DNA of 64,000 bases from Dillenia suffruticosa. Lineage: Eukaryota > Streptophyta > Magnoliopsida > Dilleniales > Dilleniaceae. Made by a program: the position numbers and the translations under genes. Below, piece after piece: positions 24,561 to 35,779 of the stretch; within the stretch, counting starts at the first letter, position 1, and the number at the start of each line of letters is the position of its first letter. The DNA is taken from the NCBI GenBank assembly GCA_033439265.1, contig JAVTVX010000016.1:18584701-18648700 (forward strand), written 5' to 3'. A model generated the notes under the pieces. It had not been told where the DNA came from. It saw only the letters and a program-made list of their open reading frames with translations, and ran no database searches.

Positions 24561-26842
24561 TTCGGACAAAGGTCTGCGATCCAAGAAAAACCCTAGGTGA
24601 GGGATTTCGGACCCATTCGATTTGGTTATTAAATTTAGGATAAATTTAGGATAAGAAGTCTTGTTTATGCTAGAATGTAAACTAGATTCGCAATGAATAC
24701 ATTTTCGGACATTATATACGGTTCATTAGGTTAAATGTAGGAATTTATATGAAATGAGACTGTTCAGGATGATAAAATTAAATTAAGTTGATTTGAATAG
24801 TTTCCCTTGGAGTTTAAATTGACCTATGCATGAAAATAGTCAGAAATTGGGATTTGAGTACAAGGGTTGATGCAGCCTTTCTCATTATAAATTATTTTAC
24901 TTATAGGCAATTTAAATACGATTTCCGTATTATGAAAATAGATTCATATACCTTGAAAATGACATATGGCTTGAAACATTTTGGATGGGAATCGAAAAGT
25001 GAATGATTTTTCAAAAATTTTCCATCTTATAGGAAAATTATTTATTTTAAGGCTTATTTCCGACCTTGAGTGGTTTTAGGGTTGAATTTGACTTGGTTTA
25101 AAAGTACGTTAATTGTTTATAAATGAAATACAACTGATGACATTAGAGTGTATTCATAAATTGAAGAGTTAAGATTTGTATAAATTTAGGGAAAATGGAT
25201 AAACCCTATAATACTTGAAAATTTGATGTTAACTTGTGATGATCTGATTAGGTTGATCTTTTTGGAGACTCGAGGAGTTAGATTGGATTTGTTTTGAAAA
25301 TAAGGAGTGACCACCCTCCCTAGAACTGTGAATGGAACTTTGACATCTTCTATTGATTGACAAATCATATTTTACCGATTTTCAAACGACATGATTTCTA
25401 TACATGTGAAAACTAAATTTTTTGATTTTGATAGACATATTTTTATGACCATTGGAGTATCCCAACTATTGATTTTATTGATCTGCATTCATGAGTTTGA
25501 TAACCGGATACTGTGTCATTCTTTTTAACATATTGACATGTTTTAAATACATTTACTGTATTGACACGTAGTTTTAAATGGATTTACATGTATTATTTGG
25601 GCTATACTCTCGGGCGAAGTTATGTTACGATGTATGGGGCTATATGTCCGGCCGACATGATGATGTGATGCATGGGGCTACGTGCCCGGCCGACTTGGTG
25701 ATATGGTGATATGCTTCTTATAGCATTTCGTAGCTACGAAGGACATTTGGTAAAGGCACCCCTTGTGTCCGGATACGTTTCGGCCGGAGGTATCCGCCGG
25801 ATCGTCATGTGTATGGGTGTCCCAGGTTGACCTTCATCGGGAAGGACGTGAGTTTACTTCTGTCTAGCACTAGGCGGGACACCATACATGGCCGACTATA
25901 TATATGTATCATTATTATTATTTACAGGTTAGTTGGAGTAGTCTGTAGCCAACATTGGGGTAGGAGCCATTATTTGATATTTGCATAGTAAAAACCCCCT
26001 AATGCGCCCGTCTTTGGTCTAGGTAGACTATTGCCGGGGTTGTTTGTTCGGTCGGCTCTACATTTGTGACTTGATACATGGATGGATGCATATGTTATTT
26101 TCTAATGTGTGCCTTGAGATATGTTTTACTCTGAAACAGCACGTTATTTTCGCACACTCGATATTTTGTTTCATGCTTTGACACTTCAAATTCACCCTTG
26201 ATATTGATAGTATGATATCGATCCTCTCACTTGCTGAGTATCCTCCCATAGATACTCACCCTTCATTTTCTTTCCCATAGGATTAGTCGTGGACTGAGGA
26301 AGTATTTTTGTGATTTCATACTTGTGACGTGGACTTGATAGCACCGGGTTTGGGTATAGATGTTACCATATCTTCCGCTATGATTATCGGAGATTTTAGT
26401 TTGATAAATATTTATTTTTGGGATGACTGTATAATTTATATATATTTATTTGTGAAACTCTCATAGTATATTTGCATTGAGACGATTATATGTATTTGAA
26501 TGTCACTTGGGAAAATTATTGTATATTATGTAAAATTTTAGGTCCGCTCGGTGTGGCGGCTACTCATGCTCTAGTTGGGCATGACAGTAGAGGTCTGTGG
26601 CTAGGTCTGCTGGAAATTTTTATAGCCTTGCGTTGTTCTGGATATTGGCTGTGACATTGGTTGATTTTGGAGAGGTTGGGATTGCCATTTATTTATATTA
26701 CAGGATGAATGTTGATATACAGGTCAAATTGTACTTGGGAGACCTCCGAAATATAGAGAGGTTCTATCCGATTTTCTGTAAAAATGTAGCCGGCATTCAG
26801 GGCAACGGGCGGCTGTTCATGACCCTGGTTCGGGGTGTGACA

Positions 26843-26847
26843 CCACT
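26843..26847. repeat. Target-site duplication, right (CCACT)
   Basis: Exact 5-bp match to 23342-23346, immediately outside CA. Confidence 0.85.
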
Positions 26848-26888
26848 TGGATAAAGTTGATCATCTAGGAATTAGTTTCAATAACCAA

Positions 26889-26958
26889 TCCGTTGTCGTC
26901 CAGCGGTTAGATATCTGGCTTATACCAGTAGGCCCGGATTCGATTCCCGGCATCAAAA
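26889..26958 (+). pseudogene. tRNA-Glu-derived pseudogene, anticodon position now TAT
   Basis: A 70-nt relic. The 5' half still matches tRNA-Glu, one G of GGAT is deleted, the anticodon loop reads CTTATAC, and the acceptor 3' side (CATCAAA) no longer pairs. It lies 46 bp right of the solo LTR. Confidence 0.6.
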
Positions 26959-27289
26959 AGAGCAAAATCTTAATTGAAACTCAAAGTTGAAAACTAAATG
27001 AAATGTTGAGAGATTGATCTCATGTTTTTATTATTTTTGTTAGTACAAATGAAATTATATTGGAAACCAATATATAGGCATTTGAAAGAAATATAAATAG
27101 TCCTCATATTAAGTGTGGCAACTTACAAATTAAGAGTTATCCAAAACTCCAAAAATCTCAAAAGTTAGGACTTATCTTGAAATTCAAAAGCAAATATTTA
27201 TTCTAAGACAGGTTAAATATGTATAACTTAAAAACATATATTAAATATTTCATAAACATCCATACAAATTCCCTAAAATTTATAACAAT

Positions 27290-27960
27290 CCCCTTTGAAT
27301 GTCCATTATACAAAGAAAATGCCTCGTAAAAGCATTACTAAGAAAAAACCCAGGGAAAAAATACTAGTGAAGGAAAAAGAGTTCCTTTTTCATGGTGTTT
27401 GACAGTGTACTTGCAACCCCTCTTGGGTATATCTAATCAACATTAGTTTTAGAATTAGTAGAATGAAACAAGTCAAGATCATTTATTCGTTAGAGATATC
27501 AAATAATATGTTTGACTGCATTCCGATGTCATCATGTAGAAGAAAAATTAAATCTTCTTAATGTATTCACCGAGAATGATATATTAGATCTTATACAATT
27601 AGCAAGGTATGTAAAAGAAATTCATTAGGACCAATAAACTATTCAATTTTCTCCCGCGGTCTTAAACGATTTTCTCAATGTTCAGTGATCGGATTACGAT
27701 TCGGGTACTTAATAGATTTGTTTTTTCCTCATATTAATGTTTTAAAACTTTCGTTGTGTAATTTTATTAATGAATGAATATCTCATCTTCAACATGTTCA
27801 ATTTGTAAGCAAACCCAAAATTATATTTTTCCAAAACCTGGATCACAAATTTTCATTTTAAATATTTGATGGTTTTTAAAATCTTTATACGAAAGCCGTT
27901 AAGATTCAAAGATCCTTTGCAAATAATTAATGCGGGAAATTGCATTGTTTATCCCTTGAT
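27290..27960 (-). pseudogene. Copia RT/RNase H relic in an edge monomer
   Basis: The RNase H (near 27500-27545) and RT (near 27800-27930) similarities of monomer A are present, interrupted by stops. Confidence 0.55.
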
Positions 27961-28195
27961 ATCTATTATCATGATCACCGTTAGCCATCAAAACATTAAG
28001 TCACATACACCATCTTTTAGAGAGGGAGAGGGAGAGAGAGTATGCTTGTTATTAAGTCATATAATTTGTTATTAACTCACATACATACAATGAATGGAAT
28101 GATAATGATGATAAATATTTGGAAAATTACTAGTACAAGATAAAAACCTATAACTTATATAAAGTTTATCATCAACCAATTGGTTTGACAACAAA

Positions 28196-28267
28196 TCCTT
28201 TGTCGTCCAGCGGTTAGGATGTCTGGCTTTCACCCAGGAAACCCAGGTTCGATTTCTGGCAACGGAA
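28196..28267 (+). tRNA. tRNA-Glu (UUC)-like, edge monomer
   Basis: 72 nt, TTC anticodon. The T stem changed on both sides (CCAGG/TCTGG) and still pairs, with one G-T wobble. The acceptor TCCTTTG has one mismatch. It is the best preserved copy right of the solo LTR. Confidence 0.6.
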
Positions 28268-28385
28268 AGAGTAGAATTTTAATTGAACCTCAAAATAGAA
28301 AATTGAATGCAATGTAGGGTGATTGTTATAAGAGTAGAATTTTAATTGAAATTCACAATAAAAAATTGAATGCAATGTCGAGAGA
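28267..28385. repeat. Duplicated post-tRNA segment (about 60 bp, two copies)
   Basis: The string AGAGTAGAATTTTAATTGAA occurs at 28267 and again near 28329. It is followed each time by an AAAATTGAATGCAATGT-like stretch. Confidence 0.8.
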
Positions 28386-28569
28386 TTCATCTTATGTTCT
28401 CTGTTGTTTTTCTATGTACGAATGAAATTATGGGGGGAGACCTATATATCGGTACTTGAAATAAATATAAGGTCACCCTAAGTGTGGCAACTTAAAAATT
28501 AAGAGTTACCCTAAAACCTAAAAGTCAAAAGCTAAGAGTCGACAGGATATCAAAAATCTAGTGGTCATT

Positions 28570-29199
28570 CTAACTCAAGTTAAATGCAATATAGAGACCT
28601 AAAGCGAGCTCTAAAACATTCACAATGAATGATACATTAGGTCTTTTGCAATTATTGAGGTACATAAATCCTCTACTTGAATTAAGATATGGTACCTGAG
28701 GACTAAGAAGTTCTTTTTTCTCCCATGGTATGGAAGGATCATTGTCAATTGCAAGTAATAGGATGACTATTGACGTAATCAATGGATGTGTTTTATCCAA
28801 ATAGGAATGTTTTAAAACCTTAACAGTATAATTGGATTGATGAATGAATATTTCATCTTCTAGATACTCAATTTGTAAACAAAGGCAAAATTTTGTTTTT
28901 CCAAAATCTTGGGTCTCAAATTCTCCTTTGAAATATTCAATGGCTTTTAAAATCTCTCCAACAAGATTCAAAGATCCATTGCCAATAATGAGTACCGTAA
29001 ATTGCATGTACAAGTTTACACATTGATAGCCATTTTTCCCATCACCATTAACCATCAAAACTTTAAGGCAAATACGCCATCTTTCAGAGATAGAGAGAGA
29101 GAGAGATAGTGATAAGTTTGTTATTAAGTCACATACATACAAATAATGGGAATGATAACAGGAATGATAACGATGATAAATATTTGAGAAAAAAAACAA
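28570..29199 (-). pseudogene. Copia reverse transcriptase C-terminal fragment, best preserved frame of the repeat family
   Basis: A 209-codon open frame on the - strand. The first 45 residues are repeat-derived (the GA minisatellite gives poly-LS). From about residue 80 it follows the copia RT tail: KAIEYFKGEFETQDFGKTKF, then LQIEYLEDEIFIHQSNYTVK, VLKHSYLDKTHPL, a loop with PWEKKELLSPQVPYLNSSRG, and RPNVSFIVNVLELALG. These correspond to the thumb and connection segments after the YVDD motif, which is not present. It belongs to a short monomer variant in which RT runs directly into the LTR-like block without RNase H. The ATG has no functional meaning. This is a relic, not an expressed gene. 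Confidence 0.8.
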
Positions 29200-29263
29200 A
29201 AACTTGACAAAAACACACCACTAGGATAAAGTTTATCATCTAGGAAATAGTTTCGATAACTAA

Positions 29264-29333
29264 TCCATTGTCGTCCAGCGGTTAGATGTTTGGCTTTCAC
29301 CAGCAGGCCCAGATTCGATTCCCGGCAACAAAA
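29264..29333 (+). pseudogene. tRNA-Glu pseudogene, 70 nt
   Basis: The D-stem G deletion is shared with 26889. The TTC anticodon is kept, but the acceptor 3' side CAACAAA fails to pair. The shared deletion suggests both descend from one edge monomer. Confidence 0.6.
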
Positions 29334-29679
29334 AGAGCAAAATCTTAATTGCAACTCAAAATTGAAAAATGAATGAAATATAGAGAGATTGATCTTATTT
29401 TTTCTATTATTTTTGTTAATACAAATGAAATTATATGGGAGACCAAAATATAGGCATTCGAAAGAAATAGAAATAGTCCCCCTATTAAGTATGGCAACTT
29501 ACAAATTAAGAGTTATCAGAACTCCAAAAATCTCAAAAGCTAGGATTTATCCTAAAATTCAAAAGCCAATTTTCATTCTAAGACAAGTTAAATATGTATT
29601 ACTTAAAAAAATATATTAAATATTTCATAAACATCCATCCAAATTCCCTAAAATTTAAAACAATCTCCTTTGAATGTCC

Positions 29680-30310
29680 ATTACACAAAGAATATGTCTC
29701 GGAGAAGCATTACTAGGAATAGACCAAGGAAAAAATACTAGTGAAGGAAAAAGAGTACCTTTTTCAAGTGTTTGATAATGTACTTGCAACCCCTATTGGG
29801 TAATCCAATCAACATTAGTTTTAGAAATAGTAGAATGGAACAAGTCAAGATCATTTATTTGTTGAAGATATCGAATAATATGTTTGACTGCATTCCGATG
29901 TCATCATGTAGAAGAAAAATTAAATCTTCTTAATGCATTCACCAAGAACGATATATGAGATCTTATACAATTAGCAAGGTATGTAAAAGATATTCTTTAG
30001 GACCAATAAGCAATTCAATTTTCTCCTGTGGTCTTAAAGGATGTTCCTCAATGTCTAGTGATCAGATTATCATTTGGGTACTTAATAGATGTGTTTTATC
30101 CATACATAAATGTTTTAAAACTTTAGTTGTGTAATTTGATTAATGAATGAATATCCCATCTTTTAGAAGTTCAATTTGTAAACAAATGCAAAATTTTATT
30201 TTTGCAAAACCTGGATCTCAAATTTTCAATTTAAATATTCAATGGTTTTTAAAATCTCTACACGAGAGCCATTAAGATTCAAAGATCCTTTGCAAATAAT
30301 TAATGCTATA
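29680..30310 (-). pseudogene. Copia RT/RNase H relic in an edge monomer
   Basis: Long-type relic with RNase H similarity near 29870-29930 and RT near 30170-30240; several stops. Confidence 0.5.
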
Positions 30311-30571
30311 AATTGCATTGTTTACCCCTGGTTATCCATTATCGTGATCACCGTTAGCCATCAAAATATTAAGTCACATATACTATCTTTTAGAGAGAGG
30401 GAGAGGGAGAGAGAAAAAGCATGTTATTAAGTCATAAAATTTGTTATTAACTCACATACATACAAAGAATGGAATGATAATGATGATAAATATTTGGAAA
30501 ATTACCAAAACAAGATAAAACCCTACAACTTATATAAAGTTTACCATCCACCAACTTGTTTTGACAACAAA

Positions 30572-30634
30572 TCCCGTCCAGCGGTTAGGATGTTTGGCTT
30601 TCACCCAGGAGACCCGGGTTCAATTCTCGGCAAA
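30572..30634 (+). pseudogene. tRNA-Glu pseudogene, 5' deleted and 3' fused
   Basis: GTTGT is missing from the 5' acceptor/D junction. The 3' end runs straight into repeat sequence normally found about 170 bp downstream, so the 3' acceptor and the following flank are deleted. Confidence 0.6.
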
Positions 30635-30789
30635 TTGTTATCCAAAACTTCAAAAATCTCAAAAGTTAGGACTTATCCTGAAATTCAAAAACCAATATTC
30701 ATTCTAAGAAAAGTTAAATATGTATAACTTAAAAACATATATTAAATATTTCATTTACATACATCCAAATTCCCTAAAATTTATAACGA

Positions 30790-31440
30790 TCCCCTTTGAA
30801 TATCCATTACACAAAGCGTATGCCTTGTAAAATCATTAATAGGAATTGACCCAGGAAAAAAATACTAGCGAAGGAAAAAGAATACCTTTTTCAAGGTGTT
30901 TGACAGTGTACTTGCAACCCTTATCGGGTATATCCAATGAACATTAGTTTTAGAATTAGTAGAATGGAACAAGTCAAGATCATTTATTCGTTTGAGATAT
31001 CCAATTATATGTTTGACTGCATTCCAATGTCATCATGTTGAAGAAAAATTAAATCTTGTTAATGTGTTCACCGAGAATGATATATTAGAACTTATACAAT
31101 TAGCAAGGTACGTAAAAGAAATTCTTTAGGACCAATAAGCTATTCAATTTTCTCCCGTTGTCTTAAAGGATCTTTCTCAATGTCCAGTGATCGGATTACC
31201 ATTCGGGTACTTAACAGATGTGTTTTTCCTGACAGAAATATTTTAATACTTCAGTTGCGTAATTTGATTAATGAATGAATATCTCATCTTCTAGATGTTC
31301 AATTTGTAAACAAACGCAAAATTTTATTTTTCCAAAATCTGGATCTCAAATTTTCATTTTAAATATTCAATGGTTTTTAAAATCTCTACACGAGAGGCAT
31401 TAAGATTCAAAGATCCTTTGCAAATAATTAATGCTACAAA
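30790..31440 (-). pseudogene. Copia RT/RNase H relic in an edge monomer
   Basis: Same arrangement as 29680-30310; the RT part near 31300-31400 is the more readable. Confidence 0.5.
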
Positions 31441-31700
31441 TTGCATTGTTTACCCCCTTATATCCATTATCCCGATCACTGTTAGCCATGAAAACATTAA
31501 GTCACATACTCCATCTTTTAGAAAGAGAGGGGGAGGGAGAGAGAGTAAGCTTGTTATTTAGTCATAAATTTGTTATTAACTCACATACATACAAAGAATG
31601 GAATGATAATGATTTTAAATATTTGAAAAATTATCGGAACACGATAAAAACCTACAACTTATATAAAGTTTACCATCTATCAATTCATTTTGATAACAAA

Positions 31701-31772
31701 TCCATTGTTGTCCAGCAGTTAGGATGTCTGGCTTTCACCCAGGAGACTTGGGTTCTATTCCCGGCAGCAGAA
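31701..31772 (+). pseudogene. tRNA-Glu pseudogene
   Basis: TTC anticodon is kept. D-loop GG is broken (AGCAGTTA), the T stem is changed (TTGGG/CCCGG), the T loop reads TTCTATT and the acceptor is mispaired (TCCATTG/CAGCAGA). Confidence 0.6.
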
Positions 31773-32099
31773 AGAGTAGCATCTTAATTGAAACTCAAAA
31801 TTGAAAATTGAATGAAATGTAGAGAGATTGATTATATTTTTTCTATTATTTTTGTGAATACAAATGAAATTATATGTGAGACCAATATATAGGTATTCGA
31901 AAGAAATATAAATAGTCCTCCTAGTGTGGCAACTTAGAAATTAAAAGTTAACCAAAACTCCAAAAATCTCAAAAGGTAGGACTTATCTTAAAATTAAAAA
32001 GCCAATATTCATTCTAAGAAAAGTTAAATATGTATAACTTAAAAACATATATTTAATATTACAAAAACATCCATCCAAATTCCATAAAATTTATAATAT

Positions 32100-32540
32100 T
32101 CCCCTTTGAATGTCCATTACACAAAGAATATACCTCGCAAAAGCATTACTAGGAATAGACCTAGGGAAAAAATACTAGTGAAGGAAAAAGAGTACCTTTT
32201 TCAAGGTGTTTGACAATATCCAATGAACATTAGTTTTAAAATTAGTAGAATGGCACAAGTCAAGATCATTCATTCCTTGGAGATATCGAATAATATGTTT
32301 GACTACATTCCGTTCTCGTCATGTAGAAGAAAAATTAAATCTTCTTAATGCATTCATCGAGAATGATATATTAGATCTTATACAATTAGCGAGGTACGTA
32401 AAAGAAATTCTTTAGAACCAATAAGCTAGTCAATTTTCTCCCATTGCCTTAAAGGATCCTTCTCAATGTTCAGTGATCGAATTACCATTCGGATACTTAA
32501 TAGATGTGTTTTATCCATACAAAAATGTTTTAAAACTTTT
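32100..32540 (-). pseudogene. Copia RNase H relic cut by a recombination junction
   Basis: The monomer is normal up to aaaacttt at 32538. It then jumps to the segment that usually follows the tRNA (aattgaaactcaaaa), so RT end, minisatellite and one tRNA are missing. Confidence 0.6.
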
Positions 32541-32869
32541 AATTGAAACTCAAAAAAGAAAATTGAATGCAATGTAGAGAGATTGATTTTATTTTCTCTA
32601 TTGTTTTTGTGTATACAAATGAAATTATGGGGGAGATCTATATATAGACATTAGAAAGAAATATAAATAGTCCTCCCATTAAGTGTTGCAACTTACAAAT
32701 TAAAAATTATCCAAGACTCCAAAAATCTCAATAGCTATGAGTTATCATGAAATTCAAAAGCCAATATTTATTCTAAGACAAGTTAAATATGCATAACTTA
32801 AAACATATATTAAATATTTTATAAACATCCATCCAAATTTCCTAAAATTTATAACATTCCCCCTTAGAT

Positions 32870-33520
32870 ATCCATTACACAAAGAATATTTCTCATTAAA
32901 AAGTTACTAGGAATAACCCAGGGGAAAAATATTGGTGAAGGAAAAAGAGTGTCATTTTCAAAGTGTTTGACAGTGTACTTCCACCCCTATTAGGAATATC
33001 CAATCAACATTAGTTTTAGAATTAGTTGAATGGAACAAATCATAATCAGTTGTTCCTTGGAGATTTCGAATAATATGTTTGACTTCATTCCAATGTCATC
33101 ATGTTGAAGAAAAATTAAATCTTCCTCATGCATTCATAGAAAATGATATATTAGATCTTATACAATTAGCAAGATACGTAATAGAAATTCTTCAGGACCA
33201 AGAAGCAATTCATTTTTCTCCTTTGGTCTTAAAGGATCTTTGTCAATGTCAAGTGATCGGATTACCATTCGGGTACTTAATAGATGTGTTTTATGCATAG
33301 AGAAAAGTTTTAAAACTTTAGTTGTATAATTTGATTAATGAATGAATATTTCATCTTCTAGATGTTCAATTTGTAAACCAACACAAAATTTAATTTTTCC
33401 AAAATCTTGGATCTCAAAATTTTCTTTTAAATATTCAATGGTTTTTTAAAATCTCTTCACGAATGCTAATAAGATTTGAATATCCTTTGCAAATAATGAA
33501 TGCTACAAATTGCATAGTTT
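32870..33520 (-). pseudogene. Copia RT/RNase H relic in an edge monomer
   Basis: Long-type relic. The opposite strand has an accidental 73-codon frame at 33079-33300, which I do not regard as a gene. Confidence 0.5.
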
Positions 33521-33766
33521 ACTCCTTGATATCCATTATCCCCATCACTGTTAGGTATCAAAACATTAAATCACATGCACCATCATTTAGAGATAGAGAG
33601 AGGGACAGAGAAGTTTGTTATTAAGTCATATAATTTGTTATTAAGTCACATACATACAATGAATGGGCATGATAATGATGACAAATATTCGGGAAATTAC
33701 CGAAATAAGATAAAAGTGTACAACTTATATAAAGTTTACCATCTAGAAATCGGCTTTGACAACAAA

Positions 33767-33837
33767 TCCGTTGTGGTCTAGTGGTTAGGATGTTTGGCTT
33801 ACACCCAGGAGACATGGGTTTGATTCTTGCAATGGAA
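33767..33837 (+). pseudogene. tRNA-Glu-derived pseudogene, anticodon position now TAC
   Basis: A 71-nt relic. The anticodon loop is CTTACAC and the T arm has collapsed. It is the rightmost tRNA copy, next to the long copia remnant. Confidence 0.6.
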
Positions 33838-34012
33838 ACAGTAGAATTTTAATTGAAACTCAAAATAGAAAGTTGAATGCAATGTGGGGAGATTGACCTA
33901 AGAGTAGAATTTTAATTGAAATTCACAATAAAAAATTGAATGCAACATAGAGAGGTTGATCTAAGAGTAGGATTTCAATTGAAATTCAAAACAAAAAATT
34001 GAATGCAATGTC
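33838..34012. repeat. Triplicated post-tRNA segment (about 60-65 bp x3)
   Basis: Three successive diverged copies of a unit with AGTAGAATTTTAATTGAA, ...TTGAATGCAA and a GAGAGATTGAT-like end, starting near 33840, 33901 and 33966. Confidence 0.8.
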
Positions 34013-34216
34013 GAGAGATTCATCTTATTTTCTCTATTGTTTTTGTGTGTATAAATGAATTTATAGGGGGGACCTATATATAGGCACTTGAAAAAAAATA
34101 TAAATAGTCACCCTAAGTGTAGCAACTTAAGAGTTAAGAGTGACCCAAAAAACCAAATGTCTCAAAAGCTAATAATCAACAAGAAATCCAAAATCTAGTA
34201 GTCATTCTAACTCAAG

Positions 34217-34516
34217 TTAAATGTAATATAGAGAATTAAACCTTGCTAATACATTCACAGTGAATGATGTATTAGGTATTGTACCGTTAGTAAGATACAT
34301 AAGTACTCCACTTGAATTAAGATATATACGGTACTTGAGGACAAAAAAGTTCTTCATTTTTCTCCCATGGTATGAAAGGATATTTGTCAATTGTACAACT
34401 AGCAAGATACATAATTGCATCAATAGCCCTAAAATATGATACTTCACGACCAAAAAATTCTTTATTTTTCTCTTGTGGTATGAAAGTATCTTTGTCAATG
34501 TCAAGTGATCAGACAA
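34217..34516 (-). pseudogene. Copia RT C-terminal tail with internal duplication
   Basis: A 99-codon frame ending with YLNSSGVLMYLTNGTIPNTS and FTVNVLARF, typical of the last part of copia RT. A second frameshifted copy of the preceding stretch (YHILGLLMQL) lies just upstream in the frame, so about 110 bp were duplicated. Confidence 0.75.
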
Positions 34517-34659
34517 CCATTGGAGTACTTAATGGATGTGTTTTATCCAAATAGAAATATTTTAAATTATTAGTAGTATAATATGATTGATGAATGAATA
34601 TTTTATCTTCTAGACGTTCAATTTGTAAACCAAGGCAAAATTTTGTTTTTCCAATGGAT

Positions 34660-35620
34660 CACATGCTTTAGGCAATAAAAATCTTTTGGGGATTTTCATG
34701 TAAATATCATTTTCCAATGTCCAATACTACATCCATCATATGCACTTTGAGTTTTTCATGTACTATTAGGGTCATTTTAGTTTTCTTAGTAAAAACACAG
34801 ATATATTGGGCCATTTGTATAGTCTTCTTTAAGCAAACATTCACTTAAACAATTATGCCACATTCATCCAGATTGCTTTAAGCCATATAAAGATTTTTCA
34901 AACCAGATGGAGTAAATTATTAAAGAATTTGGATCATGTGCTTTAGGAAATTTTAACTTTTCGAGCATTTTCTGGTAAATTTCATTTTCCAATGTCACAA
35001 ATAGGTAAGTGGTAACTGCATCCATCAAATTCATTTGGAGTTTTTCATGTACTACTAGTGTTACAAGAAATCGTATTGGAATTGCATACTTAGTGTATCA
35101 TTATAATCAAGACCCGACCTTTGCGAAAACCCTTGTGCTACAATTCATGTTTTATATCGCACAATTTCATTTTTTTTCATTTCATTTTTGCATAAAAGTT
35201 CATTTATATCTTATGAGTTTTACACCTTCAGGTGTTTGGACTGCATGTCCAAAAGAAATTTGCATTTAACAAGTAAATTGAATTCATATTAGATCTCATT
35301 TTTCTATTTTGTCCAATCATTTTCCTGTCAACATTCCATGATCGATCTTGGTTCAAAATTCTCGATTTCTTTCATAATTTCAAGGGTTAGATTATATATG
35401 AAAATATTATATAAATTATTTCAACTCAATCCCAACATATCTTGTAGTGATGAAATTTATGGAAGTTTCATTTACATACTCCTCATGAGTTTGAAATTTA
35501 TATTCTTTAGGAGCTATATTTGCATTCTTTTAAGGAGTTTGAAACTTGTGTTATTCGAGAGCAATATCTGTCTCCATAGGAATCTGAATTTTTTCATTAG
35601 GAATCTCTTAGAATTTTTTT
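34660..35620 (-). pseudogene. Copia reverse transcriptase relic
   Basis: Recognisable on the - strand in order: INFITTRYVGIE (about 35450), HAVQTPEGVKLIRYK (about 35230), YAIPIRFLVTLVVHEKLQ (about 35060), LENEIYQKMLEKLKFPKAHD (about 34970), FEKSLYGLKQSG (about 34885). A second copy of the HEKL...LENDIY segment appears at 34680-34760, a duplication of roughly 250 bp. The YVDD box is not readable. The poly-T runs at 35617 and 35670 are later expansions. Confidence 0.75.
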
Positions 35621-35779
35621 TTTTTAATTGTTCAACTCATTTGTATGATCATAATAAATGGATCATCTTTTTTTTTTTGAGAATTTTTATCTTTCGTTAT
35701 AGTACTTGTGGATTGTCCTATTGGGACATTAAGTTTAATTGGCACATTTTCTATAGTAAAATGTGATTTCATAACTCTT

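Larger units (their letters stand above)
23347..26842. mobile_element. Solo LTR, probably Ty3/gypsy, inserted in a tRNA-Glu monomer
   Basis: A 3,496-bp block begins TGTAACACC and ends GGTGTGACA (near-perfect terminal inverted repeat, TG...CA). It is flanked by the direct repeat CCACT at 23342-23346 and 26843-26847. The empty site is visible in a paralogous monomer at 29211-29230 (ACACACCACTAGGATAAAG). There is no PBS, polypurine tract or coding region inside, so this is one LTR left after recombination. The right half has a CTTGCTGAGTAT...ATACTCACCC hairpin-like motif (26231-26259), which I associate with plant gypsy/chromovirus LTRs from memory. It contains an AT microsatellite, a CTT array and a CpG-rich block. 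Confidence 0.85.
26848..34650. repeat. Diverged edge monomers right of the solo LTR
   Basis: Seven to eight rearranged monomers. tRNA relics stand at 26889, 28196, 29264, 30572, 31701 and 33767. Spacings vary (1,307, 1,068, 1,308, 1,129 and 2,066 bp) because of deletions, a missing tRNA near 32538 and short variants. Divergence from types A-C grows to the right. Confidence 0.85.
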
